Source: CAVTWH01 sp963850915
GTDB lineage: Bacteria; Actinomycetota; Actinomycetes; Mycobacteriales; Micromonosporaceae
Direction: 5' to 3'
Assembly: GCA_963850915.1 (NCBI GenBank)
Contig: CAWKND010000005.1
Span: 682,001 to 746,000 of the forward strand
DNA length: 64,000 nucleotides
Both the position numbers and the translations under genes were made by a program. The notes beneath the pieces were generated by a model that was given only the letters and a program-made list of their open reading frames with translations, made no database searches and was not told the origin of the DNA. Each line of letters starts with the position of its first letter. Positions within the stretch are counted from its first letter, which is position 1. This document shows, piece by piece, positions 1 through 7,538 of this stretch.

Positions 1-831
1 TACCCCGAGACGGGGCCGCGGCGGCGGGGCGAGCAGTGCGCCCACCCGACGCGGGATCTCCCCGCCGAGCACCCCGACGCGTACCGAGCCTCCGCTCCGG
101 CCGGCGGCGCTGACGTGCAGCGCCGCTCGGGCCAGCGCCCGGGCAGCCAGCCGGCGGTCGCCGACGGCGGTGGCCGCCGACTCGTCGGCCCACCGTTCGG
201 CCGAGTGCGCCGCGGCCCGGGCGACGCCACGCAGGGCCGGGTTGGCCGCCGCGCACAGTTCGACCGCGAGCACCCACCACGGGTGCCGATGGCGCAGGTG
301 TGCGGCCTCGTGGGCGAAGAGCACGCGCTGCTCGTCCGCGCTGAGCGCGTGCAGCAGCCCGCTGGTGACCACGATCCGGCCGCCGGCCGCAGGCGTGGCG
401 AACGCCTCCGGGTGGTCGCTGTCCAGCACGATCACGTTGGCCTGGGCGCCGAGGTCATCGGCCGGCTGCAGGCCGCGGCAGTCCCGGTGCAGCCGCAGCA
501 GCGCGCGGCAGCGCTGCAGGGCGTGGCGCAGACCGAGAACCAGCGGGGGTACCAGCAGCAGGGCGCAGCCGATCGCCAGCCACATCGGTACCGGCTGGCT
601 GGTACGCATCTCCGCGCGCGACCACTCGCCGAGCGCCGCGACCGGCGGCAGTTGGGCCACCGCGGTGGCGGCCACCAGGCTCAGTACCACCGCGGCAACC
701 GCTGTGCTTGCCACGGCGCCGATCACCAGCAGGTAGGTGGCGGTACGCGGGGGCAGCGTGCGGGTCAGTCGCGGGGCACACCAGGCGAACGCCGCCGCCA
801 GTGCCGCGCTGAGCGCGAGGATGAGGATCAT
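1..831 (-). CDS. M56 family zinc metallopeptidase (BlaR1-like), partial
   Basis: Membrane zinc peptidase of the BlaR1/MecR1 type, which as a family senses a signal and inactivates the BlaI/MecI repressor. The reading frame is open from an ATG at 831 to the window edge, so the C-terminus is missing. Hydrophobic segments occupy the first 60 residues and again near residues 85-105. The catalytic HExxH motif reads HEAAH at about residue 174, in the context VLFAHEAAHLRHRHPWW. The start overlaps the BlaI stop (ATGA), so the two are translationally coupled. No beta-lactam sensor domain is visible in the part present, so the signal is unknown; many actinobacterial members lack it. Confidence 0.85.
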   Translation of the reverse strand, partial: MILILALSAALAAAFAWCAPRLTRTLPPRTATYLLVIGAVASTAVAAVVLSLVAATAVAQLPPVAALGEWSRAEMRTSQPVPMWLAIGCALLLVPPLVLGLRHALQRCRALLRLHRDCRGLQPADDLGAQANVIVLDSDHPEAFATPAAGGRIVVTSGLLHALSADEQRVLFAHEAAHLRHRHPWWVLAVELCAAANPALRGVARAAAHSAERWADESAATAVGDRRLAARALARAALHVSAAGRSGGSVRVGVLGGEIPRRVGALLAPPPRPRLGV

Positions 832-1217
832 CGGCTGTCCTCGTGGCGGGGGTTCTCCAGCAGGCCGGCCAGGAGCGCTTCGTCGGCGGGGGAGAGGGTC
901 CTGACGAAGCGGGTCAGTACAGCTGCCCGGTTGTCCCCGGAGTCCAGCAACCGGCGCATCTGGTGCGCGGTGACCTCGGCACCGTCGGGTATCGCGCGGT
1001 AGGCGAAGGCCCGTCCGCTGCGTGCCCGGGTGACCAGGCCCTTCTCGGTGAGCCGGCCGAGCACGGTCATCACGGTGGTGTACGCAAGCTCGTCACCGAG
1101 CGCGGTGCGTACCTGCGCCGGGGTCATCGGCTCGCGGGACCCGGTGAGGATCGCGATGATCTCCTGCTCCAGAGTCCCGTGGGCGCGCCGCCGGTCCTCC
1201 GTATGCCCTTTCGTCAT
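828..1217 (-). CDS. blaI: BlaI/MecI/CopY family transcriptional repressor
   Basis: A 129-residue winged-helix repressor of the usual BlaI length. The N-terminal half holds the DNA-binding domain (EQEIIAILTGSREPMTPAQV, then TVMTVLGRLTEKGLV); the C-terminal helices (ADEALLAGLLE) serve dimerisation in the family. A GGAGGGG ribosome-binding site lies just before the ATG. It is coupled by ATGA overlap to the M56 peptidase, the standard repressor/sensor-protease pair. Two CTACTAC-N7-GTAGTAG dyads at 1348-1394 are the likely operators, placed so that it could regulate both itself and the divergent glycosyltransferase operon. Confidence 0.9.
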   Translation of the reverse strand: MTKGHTEDRRRAHGTLEQEIIAILTGSREPMTPAQVRTALGDELAYTTVMTVLGRLTEKGLVTRARSGRAFAYRAIPDGAEVTAHQMRRLLDSGDNRAAVLTRFVRTLSPADEALLAGLLENPRHEDSR

Positions 1218-1347
1218 CTAGCCCCTCCGGACATCTAGCCCCTTCCCGCCATCAGCCATCACTCAGCCATCGCTGCGCCACTGCCGGGCCATCCCGCCAT
1301 TACCGAGCCAGCGGAGCATGACGCCGACGTGTTAGTCCGCCGTCCTG

Positions 1348-1394
1348 CTACTACCAAATGTGTAGTAGTAGTGCTACTACTAGAACCGTAGTAG
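1348..1394. promoter_or_regulatory. Tandem BlaI-type operators
   Basis: Two perfect dyads with the same layout, CTACTAC-N7-GTAGTAG, occupy 1348-1368 and 1374-1394. Their facing arms form a third perfect dyad, TAGTAGTA-GTGC-TACTACTA, at 1363-1382. The block resembles the TACA/TGTA-type inverted repeats bound by BlaI/MecI repressors. It ends 46 bp before the likely ATG of the plus-strand operon and starts 131 bp before blaI, so repression of both directions is plausible. Binding itself is inferred. Confidence 0.75.
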
Positions 1395-1440
1395 GGGCTT
1401 AGCGGCTACAACGGTATCGCCGTACAGGGTGGATGGCTAT

Positions 1441-2529
1441 ATGGCTGGGAACGTCACGATCATCTCGGGCAGCGTGGGGGCCGGCCACGACGGCGTCGCC
1501 GATGAACTGCGCCGCCGCCTGGAGCAGCGCGGCGTCACCGTCAGCCAGTACGACTTCATCGATCTACTCGGCCGTCTCGGGCCGGTCCTGCGCCGTGCCT
1601 ACGCGACCGGACTGTCCCGCGCGCCGGGAACCTGGGACCGGTTCCTGCGCTCCCTCGAGCGCCACGACCGGTTCGCCGACGGCACCGCCCGACTGGCCCA
1701 CCGGCTCGCGGCCGGCCGCACCCGAGCCGCCCTCACCCCGCCCGCCGACCTGGTCGTCTCGGTGTACCCGGTGGCCAGCCAGGTACTCGGCCGGCTGCGC
1801 GAGCGGGGCGAACTGGCCGCTCCCGTGGTCACCTTCCTCACCGACATGTCGGTACACCGGCTCTGGGTGTCCCGAGGGGTGGACATGCACCTGGCCCTGC
1901 ACGAGGTACCCGCCAGGCAGGCGCTCGCGGCCGGCGCCCCGGTGGTCCAGGTGGCCGGCGCGGTGGTACGCCCCGGCTTCCGCCCCGGCATGGACGCGAC
2001 CGAACGGGCAGCAACCCTTGCCAGCTACGGGATCCCGGTCCAGGCGCCGGCCGCGCTGATCGTCGCCGGCTCGTGGGGCGTGGGTGCGGTACTCGCCTCC
2101 GCGTCGGACCTGCAGGCCACCGGGCTCGTCACGCCGGTTGTGCTGTGCGGCAACAACTCCGTACTGCGGGCGGAGCTGGTCGAGCGGGACATCGGGGTCG
2201 CCCTCGGCTGGGTACACGACCTGGCGCCGCTGGTCCGCGCCTGCGACGTGGTGGTACAGAACGCCGGCGGGCTCAGCTGCCTGGAAGCCATGGCCTGCGG
2301 CGTACCGGTGCTCAGCTACCGCTGCCTGCCCGGCCACGGGCAGACCAACGCCGCCGCGCTGGAGGCCGCCGGCCTGGCCCGCTGGCCCCGCGACCGGACC
2401 GGGTTGGCGGACGCGCTCACCGCCGCGCTCGCCGCACCCCGGACGGTACCGGCACTGGTCACCGCCGACCCCGCCGACCAGCTGATGGCCCTGCTGCCCC
2501 GGGTACCCGCGATCGACGTGCCGGCGTGA
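1441..2529 (+). CDS. GT28-type glycosyltransferase (processive diacylglycerol glycosyltransferase-like)
   Basis: Resembles the MGDG synthase/UgtP family, which transfers sugars from UDP-sugars to diacylglycerol or related lipids at the membrane. The N-terminus has the family signature SGSVGAGHDGVADEL; the C-terminal nucleotide-sugar site reads NAGGLSCLEAMACGVPVLSY followed by PGHGQTNAAALE. The ATG at 1441 is preferred for its purine-rich upstream stretch; an in-frame GTG at 1429 is the alternative. It is first in an operon with a deacetylase (GTGA overlap) and an epimerase, immediately downstream of BlaI-type operators. Acceptor and sugar are not known. Confidence 0.8.
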   Translation: MAGNVTIISGSVGAGHDGVADELRRRLEQRGVTVSQYDFIDLLGRLGPVLRRAYATGLSRAPGTWDRFLRSLERHDRFADGTARLAHRLAAGRTRAALTPPADLVVSVYPVASQVLGRLRERGELAAPVVTFLTDMSVHRLWVSRGVDMHLALHEVPARQALAAGAPVVQVAGAVVRPGFRPGMDATERAATLASYGIPVQAPAALIVAGSWGVGAVLASASDLQATGLVTPVVLCGNNSVLRAELVERDIGVALGWVHDLAPLVRACDVVVQNAGGLSCLEAMACGVPVLSYRCLPGHGQTNAAALEAAGLARWPRDRTGLADALTAALAAPRTVPALVTADPADQLMALLPRVPAIDVPA

Positions 2530-3284
2530 CCGCCCGCTGGGCGCCGGTGGCCGGGCTGGGCGCACTGGCCGCCGCGCACGCCCTGCCGGCCGTCGCCTGC
2601 TGGCCCGCGCTGCGCCACGCGGTGGCCCCGCGTACCTCGGCGATGGGTACGCCCGGACGGGTCGCGCTGACCTTCGACGACGGGCCGGACCGCCGCTCCA
2701 CCCCGCACTTCCTACGCCTGTTGGCAGCGCGCGACATCCGGGCCACCTTCTTCCTGCTCGGCCGGATGGTGCGCGGGAACGCCGACACCGCAAGGGAACT
2801 GGTCGACGCCGGCCACGAGATCGCGCTGCACGGGTACGACCACCGGTGCCTGCTGTTCCGCGCGCCCCGAGCCACCTACGACGACCTGGCCCGCGGCCGG
2901 GACACCGTCGCCGACGCCACCGGCGTGGTACCCCGCTGGTGGCGGCCGCCCTACGGGGTACTCACCACGGGCGCGCTGCTGGCCGCCGGGCGGCTCGGGC
3001 TGACCCCGGTGCTGTGGACCGCCTGGGGGCGCGACTGGTCGGCCCGGGCCACCCCGAACTCGGTGCTGCGTACCGTCACCCGCGACCTGCGCTCCGGTGG
3101 AACGGTGCTGCTGCACGACTCCGACTGCACGTCGGCCGTCGGCTCCTGGCGCAACACGCTCGCCGCGCTGCCCGCCCTGCTGGATCATTGCCAGGACAAC
3201 GGTTGGCGGATCGGTCCGCTCGCCGACCACGGCGTCTACAGCGAACCTGCCCAGCTGGTCGCCGCCGCTGGTACCCCCCGGTGA
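2526..3284 (+). CDS. Polysaccharide deacetylase (NodB/CE4 family)
   Basis: Metal-dependent de-N-acetylase of about 252 residues. A short hydrophobic N-terminus (residues 5-35) suggests membrane anchoring or export. NodB motifs are complete: TFDDGPD at about residue 49 (catalytic and metal Asp), HGYDH at 102-106 (metal histidines), RPPYG, and the late LLHD histidine motif. The GTG start overlaps the stop of the glycosyltransferase (GTGA) and its own stop overlaps the start of galE, so all three are translationally coupled. Likely acts on a cell-envelope glycan or glycolipid; the substrate is not evident. Confidence 0.88.
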   Translation: MTARWAPVAGLGALAAAHALPAVACWPALRHAVAPRTSAMGTPGRVALTFDDGPDRRSTPHFLRLLAARDIRATFFLLGRMVRGNADTARELVDAGHEIALHGYDHRCLLFRAPRATYDDLARGRDTVADATGVVPRWWRPPYGVLTTGALLAAGRLGLTPVLWTAWGRDWSARATPNSVLRTVTRDLRSGGTVLLHDSDCTSAVGSWRNTLAALPALLDHCQDNGWRIGPLADHGVYSEPAQLVAAAGTPR

Positions 3285-4288
3285 CCTGGCTGGTCACCGG
3301 CGGGGCCGGGTACATCGGGGCGCACACCGTGCACGAGCTGCTCGCCGCCGGGCAGCGCGTGGTCGTGCTGGACGACCTGTCCACCGGCGACCCGAGTCGG
3401 CTGCCGGCCACGGTTCCGGTGGTCGCCGCGGCCGTGCATGATCAGGCCACGCTGCGGGAAACCCTGCGGGCGTACCGGATCCGTGGCGTCGTACACCTGG
3501 CGGCCCGCAAGTCGGTACCCGAGTCGGTACGCCGGCCCGAGTGGTACCACACGCAGAACGTGGGCGGGCTCGCCACGGTACTCGGCGCGATGGCCCAGGC
3601 CGGTGTGTACCGCATCGTCTTCTCCTCGTCCGCGGCGGTGTACGGCAGCGCCTGCGGCCGGGTCACCGAACGCACCCCGCCCTGCCCGGCCAACCCGTAC
3701 GGCCACACCAAGCTGCTCGGCGAACGGTTGCTGCGGGCCAGTTCCCGGCAGTCGCCACTGCACTGGGCCGCGCTGCGCTACTTCAACGTCGCCGGCGCGG
3801 CAGCTCCGGGGCTGGCCGACCGGGTCGGTGGCAACCTGATCCCGCTCGCGGTGGACGCGCTGCGGACCGGTACGCCGTTGACCGTCACCGGGACAGACTT
3901 CCCGACCCCGGACGGCTCCGGGGTACGCGACTACGTGCACGTGCAGGACGTGGCGCGGGCGCACCTCGCGGCGGTACTGCGGGTGGACGGTGAGCTGCCC
4001 TGCGGTGCCGTGTTCAACGTGGGTACCGGCCGGGGGTACTCGGTGCTGCGGGTACTGCGCGGGCTGGGCGAGGCGGCCGGCGCGCCGGTACCGTTCGTGC
4101 TGGGCGCCCGCCGCCCCGGTGACGCGGCCGAGGTGGTGGCCGACGTGTCCCGGATCCGCCGGCAGCTGGGCTGGTCCGCCCGGTACACCCTGGCCGACAT
4201 GTTGACCTCGGCGCTCTGGGCCGAACAGCCGGGTATCGCGGTGGCGGGGCGGCTGCCGGGGGCGGTGCTCTCGTCCCTGGCGACGTAG
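3281..4288 (+). CDS. galE: UDP-glucose 4-epimerase
   Basis: Extended short-chain dehydrogenase of 335 residues, the normal GalE length, interconverting UDP-glucose and UDP-galactose (or the N-acetyl forms). The NAD site GGAGYIG is at residues 7-13; the catalytic Tyr/Lys pair YGHTK is at 140-144, with FSSSAAVYG holding the catalytic serine region; ALRYFNVAGA and the DGSGVRDYVHVQDVA segment are typical of GalE. GTG start overlaps the deacetylase stop. Its position suggests that it supplies the sugar nucleotide used by the first gene of the operon. Confidence 0.92.
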   Translation: MTWLVTGGAGYIGAHTVHELLAAGQRVVVLDDLSTGDPSRLPATVPVVAAAVHDQATLRETLRAYRIRGVVHLAARKSVPESVRRPEWYHTQNVGGLATVLGAMAQAGVYRIVFSSSAAVYGSACGRVTERTPPCPANPYGHTKLLGERLLRASSRQSPLHWAALRYFNVAGAAAPGLADRVGGNLIPLAVDALRTGTPLTVTGTDFPTPDGSGVRDYVHVQDVARAHLAAVLRVDGELPCGAVFNVGTGRGYSVLRVLRGLGEAAGAPVPFVLGARRPGDAAEVVADVSRIRRQLGWSARYTLADMLTSALWAEQPGIAVAGRLPGAVLSSLAT

Positions 4289-4302
4289 GGACAATCGTCG
4301 GA

Positions 4303-5214
4303 ATGGAGCCGCTGGTGACGCAGCTCAGGAGCGGGTGGCAGACCGGCCTGGTACTGGCCGCATGCCTGGTGCTCGCCGGCTGTACCTCGCCCACGCCGGC
4401 CAGCGCCCCGCCCACGGTGACGGCCAGCCCGCAGCTGGCAAGCCCGTCACCGACAGCGCCGGTAGTGCCGGACCACGTGCTGGTCGTCATCTTCGAGAAC
4501 AAGTCGTTCCAACAGGTCGACGGCTCGGCCCAGGCGCCGTACTTCGCCGCGCTGGCCGCCCGTTCGGCCGTACTGACCGACTTCCATGCCGAGACGCATC
4601 CGAGCCAGCCGAACTACATCGCCCTGTTCTCCGGCTCCACCCAGGGCGTGACCAGCGACCACTGCCCGACCCGCTTTGCCGGCAAGGAAAACCTCGGCCG
4701 GCAGCTGCTGGACGCGGGCTACACCTTCGCCGGCTACTCGGAGGCGCTGCCCCAGCAGGGCTTCACCGGCTGCGGCAGTGGCCGCTACGCGGCCAAGCAC
4801 AACCCGTGGGTCGACTTCGACAACGTACCGGCGTCGGCGAACCTGCCCGCGACCGCGCTGCCGGTCGATTACGCGAAACTGCCGACGGTCAGCTTCTACA
4901 TCCCGGATCTGTGCGACGACATGCACGACTGCCCGCTGGCCAAGGGTGACGCCTGGGCGAAGCAGGCGCTGGATCCGTACGCGCGCTGGGCGGTACAGCA
5001 CAACAGCCTGCTGATCGTCACCTTCGACGAGGACGACAACGGGCCGACCAACCACATCTACGCGCTGCTGTGTGGTAGCCGTACCACCCCCGGCCGGTAC
5101 AACCAGCCGCTGAACCACTACAGCCTGCTCGCCACCATCGAGCACTGGTACGGCCTCCCCGCGCTCGGCAACGCCGCCACCGCGCCGCTCGTGGACAATG
5201 CCTGGTCGCCCTAG
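4303..5214 (+). CDS. Phosphoesterase-family lipoprotein (acid phosphatase/phospholipase C-like)
   Basis: Secreted lipoprotein with a signal peptide ending in the lipobox LAGC (residues 25-28), followed by a Ser/Pro/Thr-rich linker and a phosphoesterase domain of the alkaline-phosphatase superfamily. The domain opens with VVIFENKSF, the position of the family's ENHSF motif, and has HPSQPNYIALFSGST with the nucleophile region and TFDEDDNGPTNHIY with C-terminal metal ligands. Lys replaces the usual His of ENHSF, as in the shorter acid-phosphatase branch. It starts 14 bases after galE and may be in the same transcript. Substrate unknown. Confidence 0.82.
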   Translation: MEPLVTQLRSGWQTGLVLAACLVLAGCTSPTPASAPPTVTASPQLASPSPTAPVVPDHVLVVIFENKSFQQVDGSAQAPYFAALAARSAVLTDFHAETHPSQPNYIALFSGSTQGVTSDHCPTRFAGKENLGRQLLDAGYTFAGYSEALPQQGFTGCGSGRYAAKHNPWVDFDNVPASANLPATALPVDYAKLPTVSFYIPDLCDDMHDCPLAKGDAWAKQALDPYARWAVQHNSLLIVTFDEDDNGPTNHIYALLCGSRTTPGRYNQPLNHYSLLATIEHWYGLPALGNAATAPLVDNAWSP

Positions 5215-5265
5215 CGGCTATTGTCGGCGGCGAGCCCGGCGAGCCGTGCGAGCGCAGGAGGACGG

Positions 5266-6264
5266 ATGCCCACCACCCTCGTCACCCAGCTGAGCGACCC
5301 GGCCGTCGACGACGGCTCGGCAATCGCCGAGCTGCGTCGGCTGTACGCGTTGCAGCGCAAGGCTTTCCGGGCCGCTCCGTACCCCTACGCGCGGCCCGCA
5401 AGCGGCACCTGATGGCGCTGGCCCGCATGGTGTTGACGCACCGCGACGAGATCCGCGCGGCGATGAACGCCGATTTCGGCGCGCACCCGGAGCTGTTCAC
5501 CGACCTGGCCGAGGTACTCGCCATCACCGGCCGGGCCGCCGCCGCGATCGAGCAGCTCGGCAGCTGGCTGGCCGAGGATGAACGCCCCGCCGACCCGGCG
5601 CTCTACGGCACCGCGCAGGCCGGAATCCGGTACCAGCCCAAGGGCGTGGTGGGCAACATCGTGCCGGGGAACTTCCCGTTCGACCTCGCGCTCGGCCCGC
5701 TGGTGGAGATGCTCGCCGCCGGCAACCGGGTGATCATCAAGCCGTCCGAGTACACCCCGGCCGGCGCCGCGCTGCTGCGGCGGATGGTCACCGACCGGCA
5801 CCGGGACCGGGTCACCCGCCGGCTCCCGCTGGTGCTCGTGGTCGACCCGCCCAAACACCTGCGCATCATGCAGGAGGAGATCTTCGGCCCGATCCTGCCG
5901 GTGATCCCCTGTGACGACCTGGACGGGGCGCTGGCCGGGATCAACGACGTGAGCGCCCGCTCGGCCTCTACGTATTCGGCAAGGACAGCCGGTCGGCCGA
6001 GAAGGTGTTGCGGCAGAACACTTCCGGCGGCGCAGGTGTCAACGTCTGCGCGGTACAGGGCGCGCTGCCGGCACTGGGCTTCGGCGGCGTCGGGAGAGGA
6101 ACGAGGGGTTCCGCGAGTTCTCCAATCCGCACGGCGTGGTGCTCCGCGGTACCGGCGACCTGGCTGACGCATTTATGCCACCGTACGGTGCGGTCGCACA
6201 GGCCATTGTCGGCAGCGTTTTCGAGGGCACGGTCAGCGGCGACGCGCCGGCGGCCGGCGGCTGA
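5266..6264 (+). pseudogene. Degraded coniferyl-aldehyde-dehydrogenase-like gene
   Basis: Pieces of one aldehyde dehydrogenase lie in order in three reading frames. The ATG at 5266 follows an AGGAGG site and runs to a stop near 5412; the next frame gives the N-terminal Rossmann part (GVVGNIVPGNFPFDLALGPLVEM, then VIIKPSEYTP). At about 5800 the text jumps to MQEEIFGPILPVIP, so the central region with the catalytic Cys is deleted, roughly 150-200 residues. Further shifts near 5950 and 6090 are needed to read FGKDSRSAEKVLRQNTSGG and GFREFSNPHGVVLRGT, ending at the TGA at 6262. The deletion makes this a true pseudogene. The QsdR-type regulator gene follows 8 bases later. Confidence 0.85.
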
Positions 6265-6272
6265 GCGGCTCG

Positions 6273-6923
6273 ATGGTGGGGTCCGTAGGCCGGTCGCCCG
6301 CGGCGGGTGCGGCCGGTCCGGCCGGTGCCGGCCCGGCGCGCCTGGTCAACCGCGCCGCCCGCTGGATCCAGGACGGGCGGCGGCTGGACATGCAGGGCCT
6401 AGCCGACGAGCTGGGGGTCAGCCGGGCCACCGTGTTCCGCCGGGCCGGCGGCCGGGAAGCCTTGCTGGACAAAGCATTGTGGGTACTTACCGAGCGCACG
6501 CTGCAGGTCGCCGCGCAGCGCTGGGAGGCCGCCCGCCCGGCCGATGCGCTGCACACGCCGGGCACCGGCCGCAACATCAACGCCATCGTGTCCGGGTCGA
6601 CCGGGCTGCGCCGGCTGCTCGATGACGAACCGGCACTGGCGCTGCGACTGCTCACCGACCCCCGTGGCCGGATCCAGACCGGGATCGTCGCCTTCGTGGA
6701 AGCCCTGCTGCGCCGAGACATGGCCGAGTTCGGCCTGGTACCGATCATCGAGCCGGGCGCGCTCGCCTACGCGCTGGTACGCCTCGGCGAGTCGTTCCTC
6801 TACGCCGATGTACTCGCCGCCCGCCAGCCCGACGTGGCCACCGCAGACCGGCTGCAACAGGCGCTCGTCGTGGGTACCCGCGCGGTCGTCGAGGACACCG
6901 CCGACCGGCTGCAACCAGGCTGA
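6273..6923 (+). CDS. TetR-type regulator, QsdR-like
   Basis: A 216-residue regulator with an N-terminal helix-turn-helix (LDMQGLADELGVSRATVFRRAG at about residues 40-60) and a C-terminal ligand-binding region with the QsdR-like stretch PIIEPGALAYALVRLGESFLYADVL. QsdR proteins belong to the TetR superfamily and often neighbour aldehyde dehydrogenase or lactonase genes. Here it sits directly behind a decayed aldehyde dehydrogenase gene, so it may have lost its target. The start at 6273 is the first in frame; the low-complexity Ala/Gly start leaves room for a later one. Confidence 0.75.
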   Translation: MVGSVGRSPAAGAAGPAGAGPARLVNRAARWIQDGRRLDMQGLADELGVSRATVFRRAGGREALLDKALWVLTERTLQVAAQRWEAARPADALHTPGTGRNINAIVSGSTGLRRLLDDEPALALRLLTDPRGRIQTGIVAFVEALLRRDMAEFGLVPIIEPGALAYALVRLGESFLYADVLAARQPDVATADRLQQALVVGTRAVVEDTADRLQPG

Positions 6924-6968
6924 CCGACCGGAGATACGCTCGGCCGACGGATCGACCCGGGAGGACGA

Positions 6969-7364
6969 GTGCGGCGCGGCGAAGTCTGGTGGGCGCGGAT
7001 CGACGAGCGGCGCCCGGTGGTACTGCTCACCGGTGACGAGGCGGGGGAGTACCGCGCTGTCGAGATCGTCGCCCCGGCCACCGCCGCGCAGCGGCACGGA
7101 TACACCGTGCTGTCGGGCGAGGAAGCACTCGGGTACCAGCCGGTCGCCGGCGAGCGTGGCGTGGGTGTCGAGGTGGCCCTCGGTACCCCCGAGGGGTTGG
7201 CCGACGACGGCGTTGTGCGGGTCGCGCTGCGCGACCCCGGCTTCATCCCCTGTGTCTGGCTGGTCACCCTGGCCCGGGAGCACCTCCTGGAGCAGGCCGG
7301 CGCGCTCTCCACCGGGAAGCTCGCCGAACTCGACAACGCGCTGCGGCTGGCTGGAATCGAGTAG
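6969..7364 (+). CDS. PemK/MazF-like family protein (solitary)
   Basis: 131-residue protein beginning MRRGEVWWARIDERRPVVLL, the typical opening of PemK/MazF-type toxins, which are ribosome-independent mRNA interferases. The SH3-like barrel pattern continues to about residue 110. A GGGAGGACGA ribosome-binding site precedes the GTG start. No antitoxin gene is visible on either side: upstream is a regulator, downstream an intergenic region. It could be a toxin whose antitoxin is elsewhere, or a repurposed member; the conserved catalytic Arg/Ser or Thr residues cannot be assigned confidently by eye. Confidence 0.7.
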   Translation: MRRGEVWWARIDERRPVVLLTGDEAGEYRAVEIVAPATAAQRHGYTVLSGEEALGYQPVAGERGVGVEVALGTPEGLADDGVVRVALRDPGFIPCVWLVTLAREHLLEQAGALSTGKLAELDNALRLAGIE

Positions 7365-7380
7365 CCCGGCCCAATCTCGG

Positions 7381-7466
7381 TTGAGACGTGGGAACGGCGC
7401 GGCTAGCCTGCGCGGATGACGTTCTGCGGCCGCTGCTTCGCGGCAACCCGGATCCGCCGCGCCTGA
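7381..7466 (+). promoter_or_regulatory. Promoter with possible leaderless 16-codon leader peptide
   Basis: TTGAGA (7381-7386), a 17-base spacer and TAGCCT (7404-7409, fits TANNNT) form a good housekeeping-type promoter. An ATG follows at 7416, six bases after the -10 element, so a transcript would start at or next to the ATG and be leaderless. The open frame is MTFCGRCFAATRIRRA, ending at TGA 7464-7466. It lies 72 bases before the nucleotidyltransferase start. It could be a regulatory leader peptide or just the 5' region of that gene; translation is not shown. Confidence 0.4.
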
Positions 7467-7538
7467 GCGCGGCGACGTGACCTGACCTTCGCCGCGCCCG
7501 TGCGCCCACATCCTTCTCACGGGTACGGAGAAATCCCT

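Noticed and set aside
1564..2793. Long minus-strand open frame opposite the glycosyltransferase
   Set aside because: Arg/Gly/Pro-rich shadow of a well-supported plus-strand gene; such frames are frequent in high-GC DNA and show no domain text.
6969..7364. Complete toxin-antitoxin module
   Set aside because: Only the PemK-like gene is present; no antitoxin-like small gene precedes or follows it.
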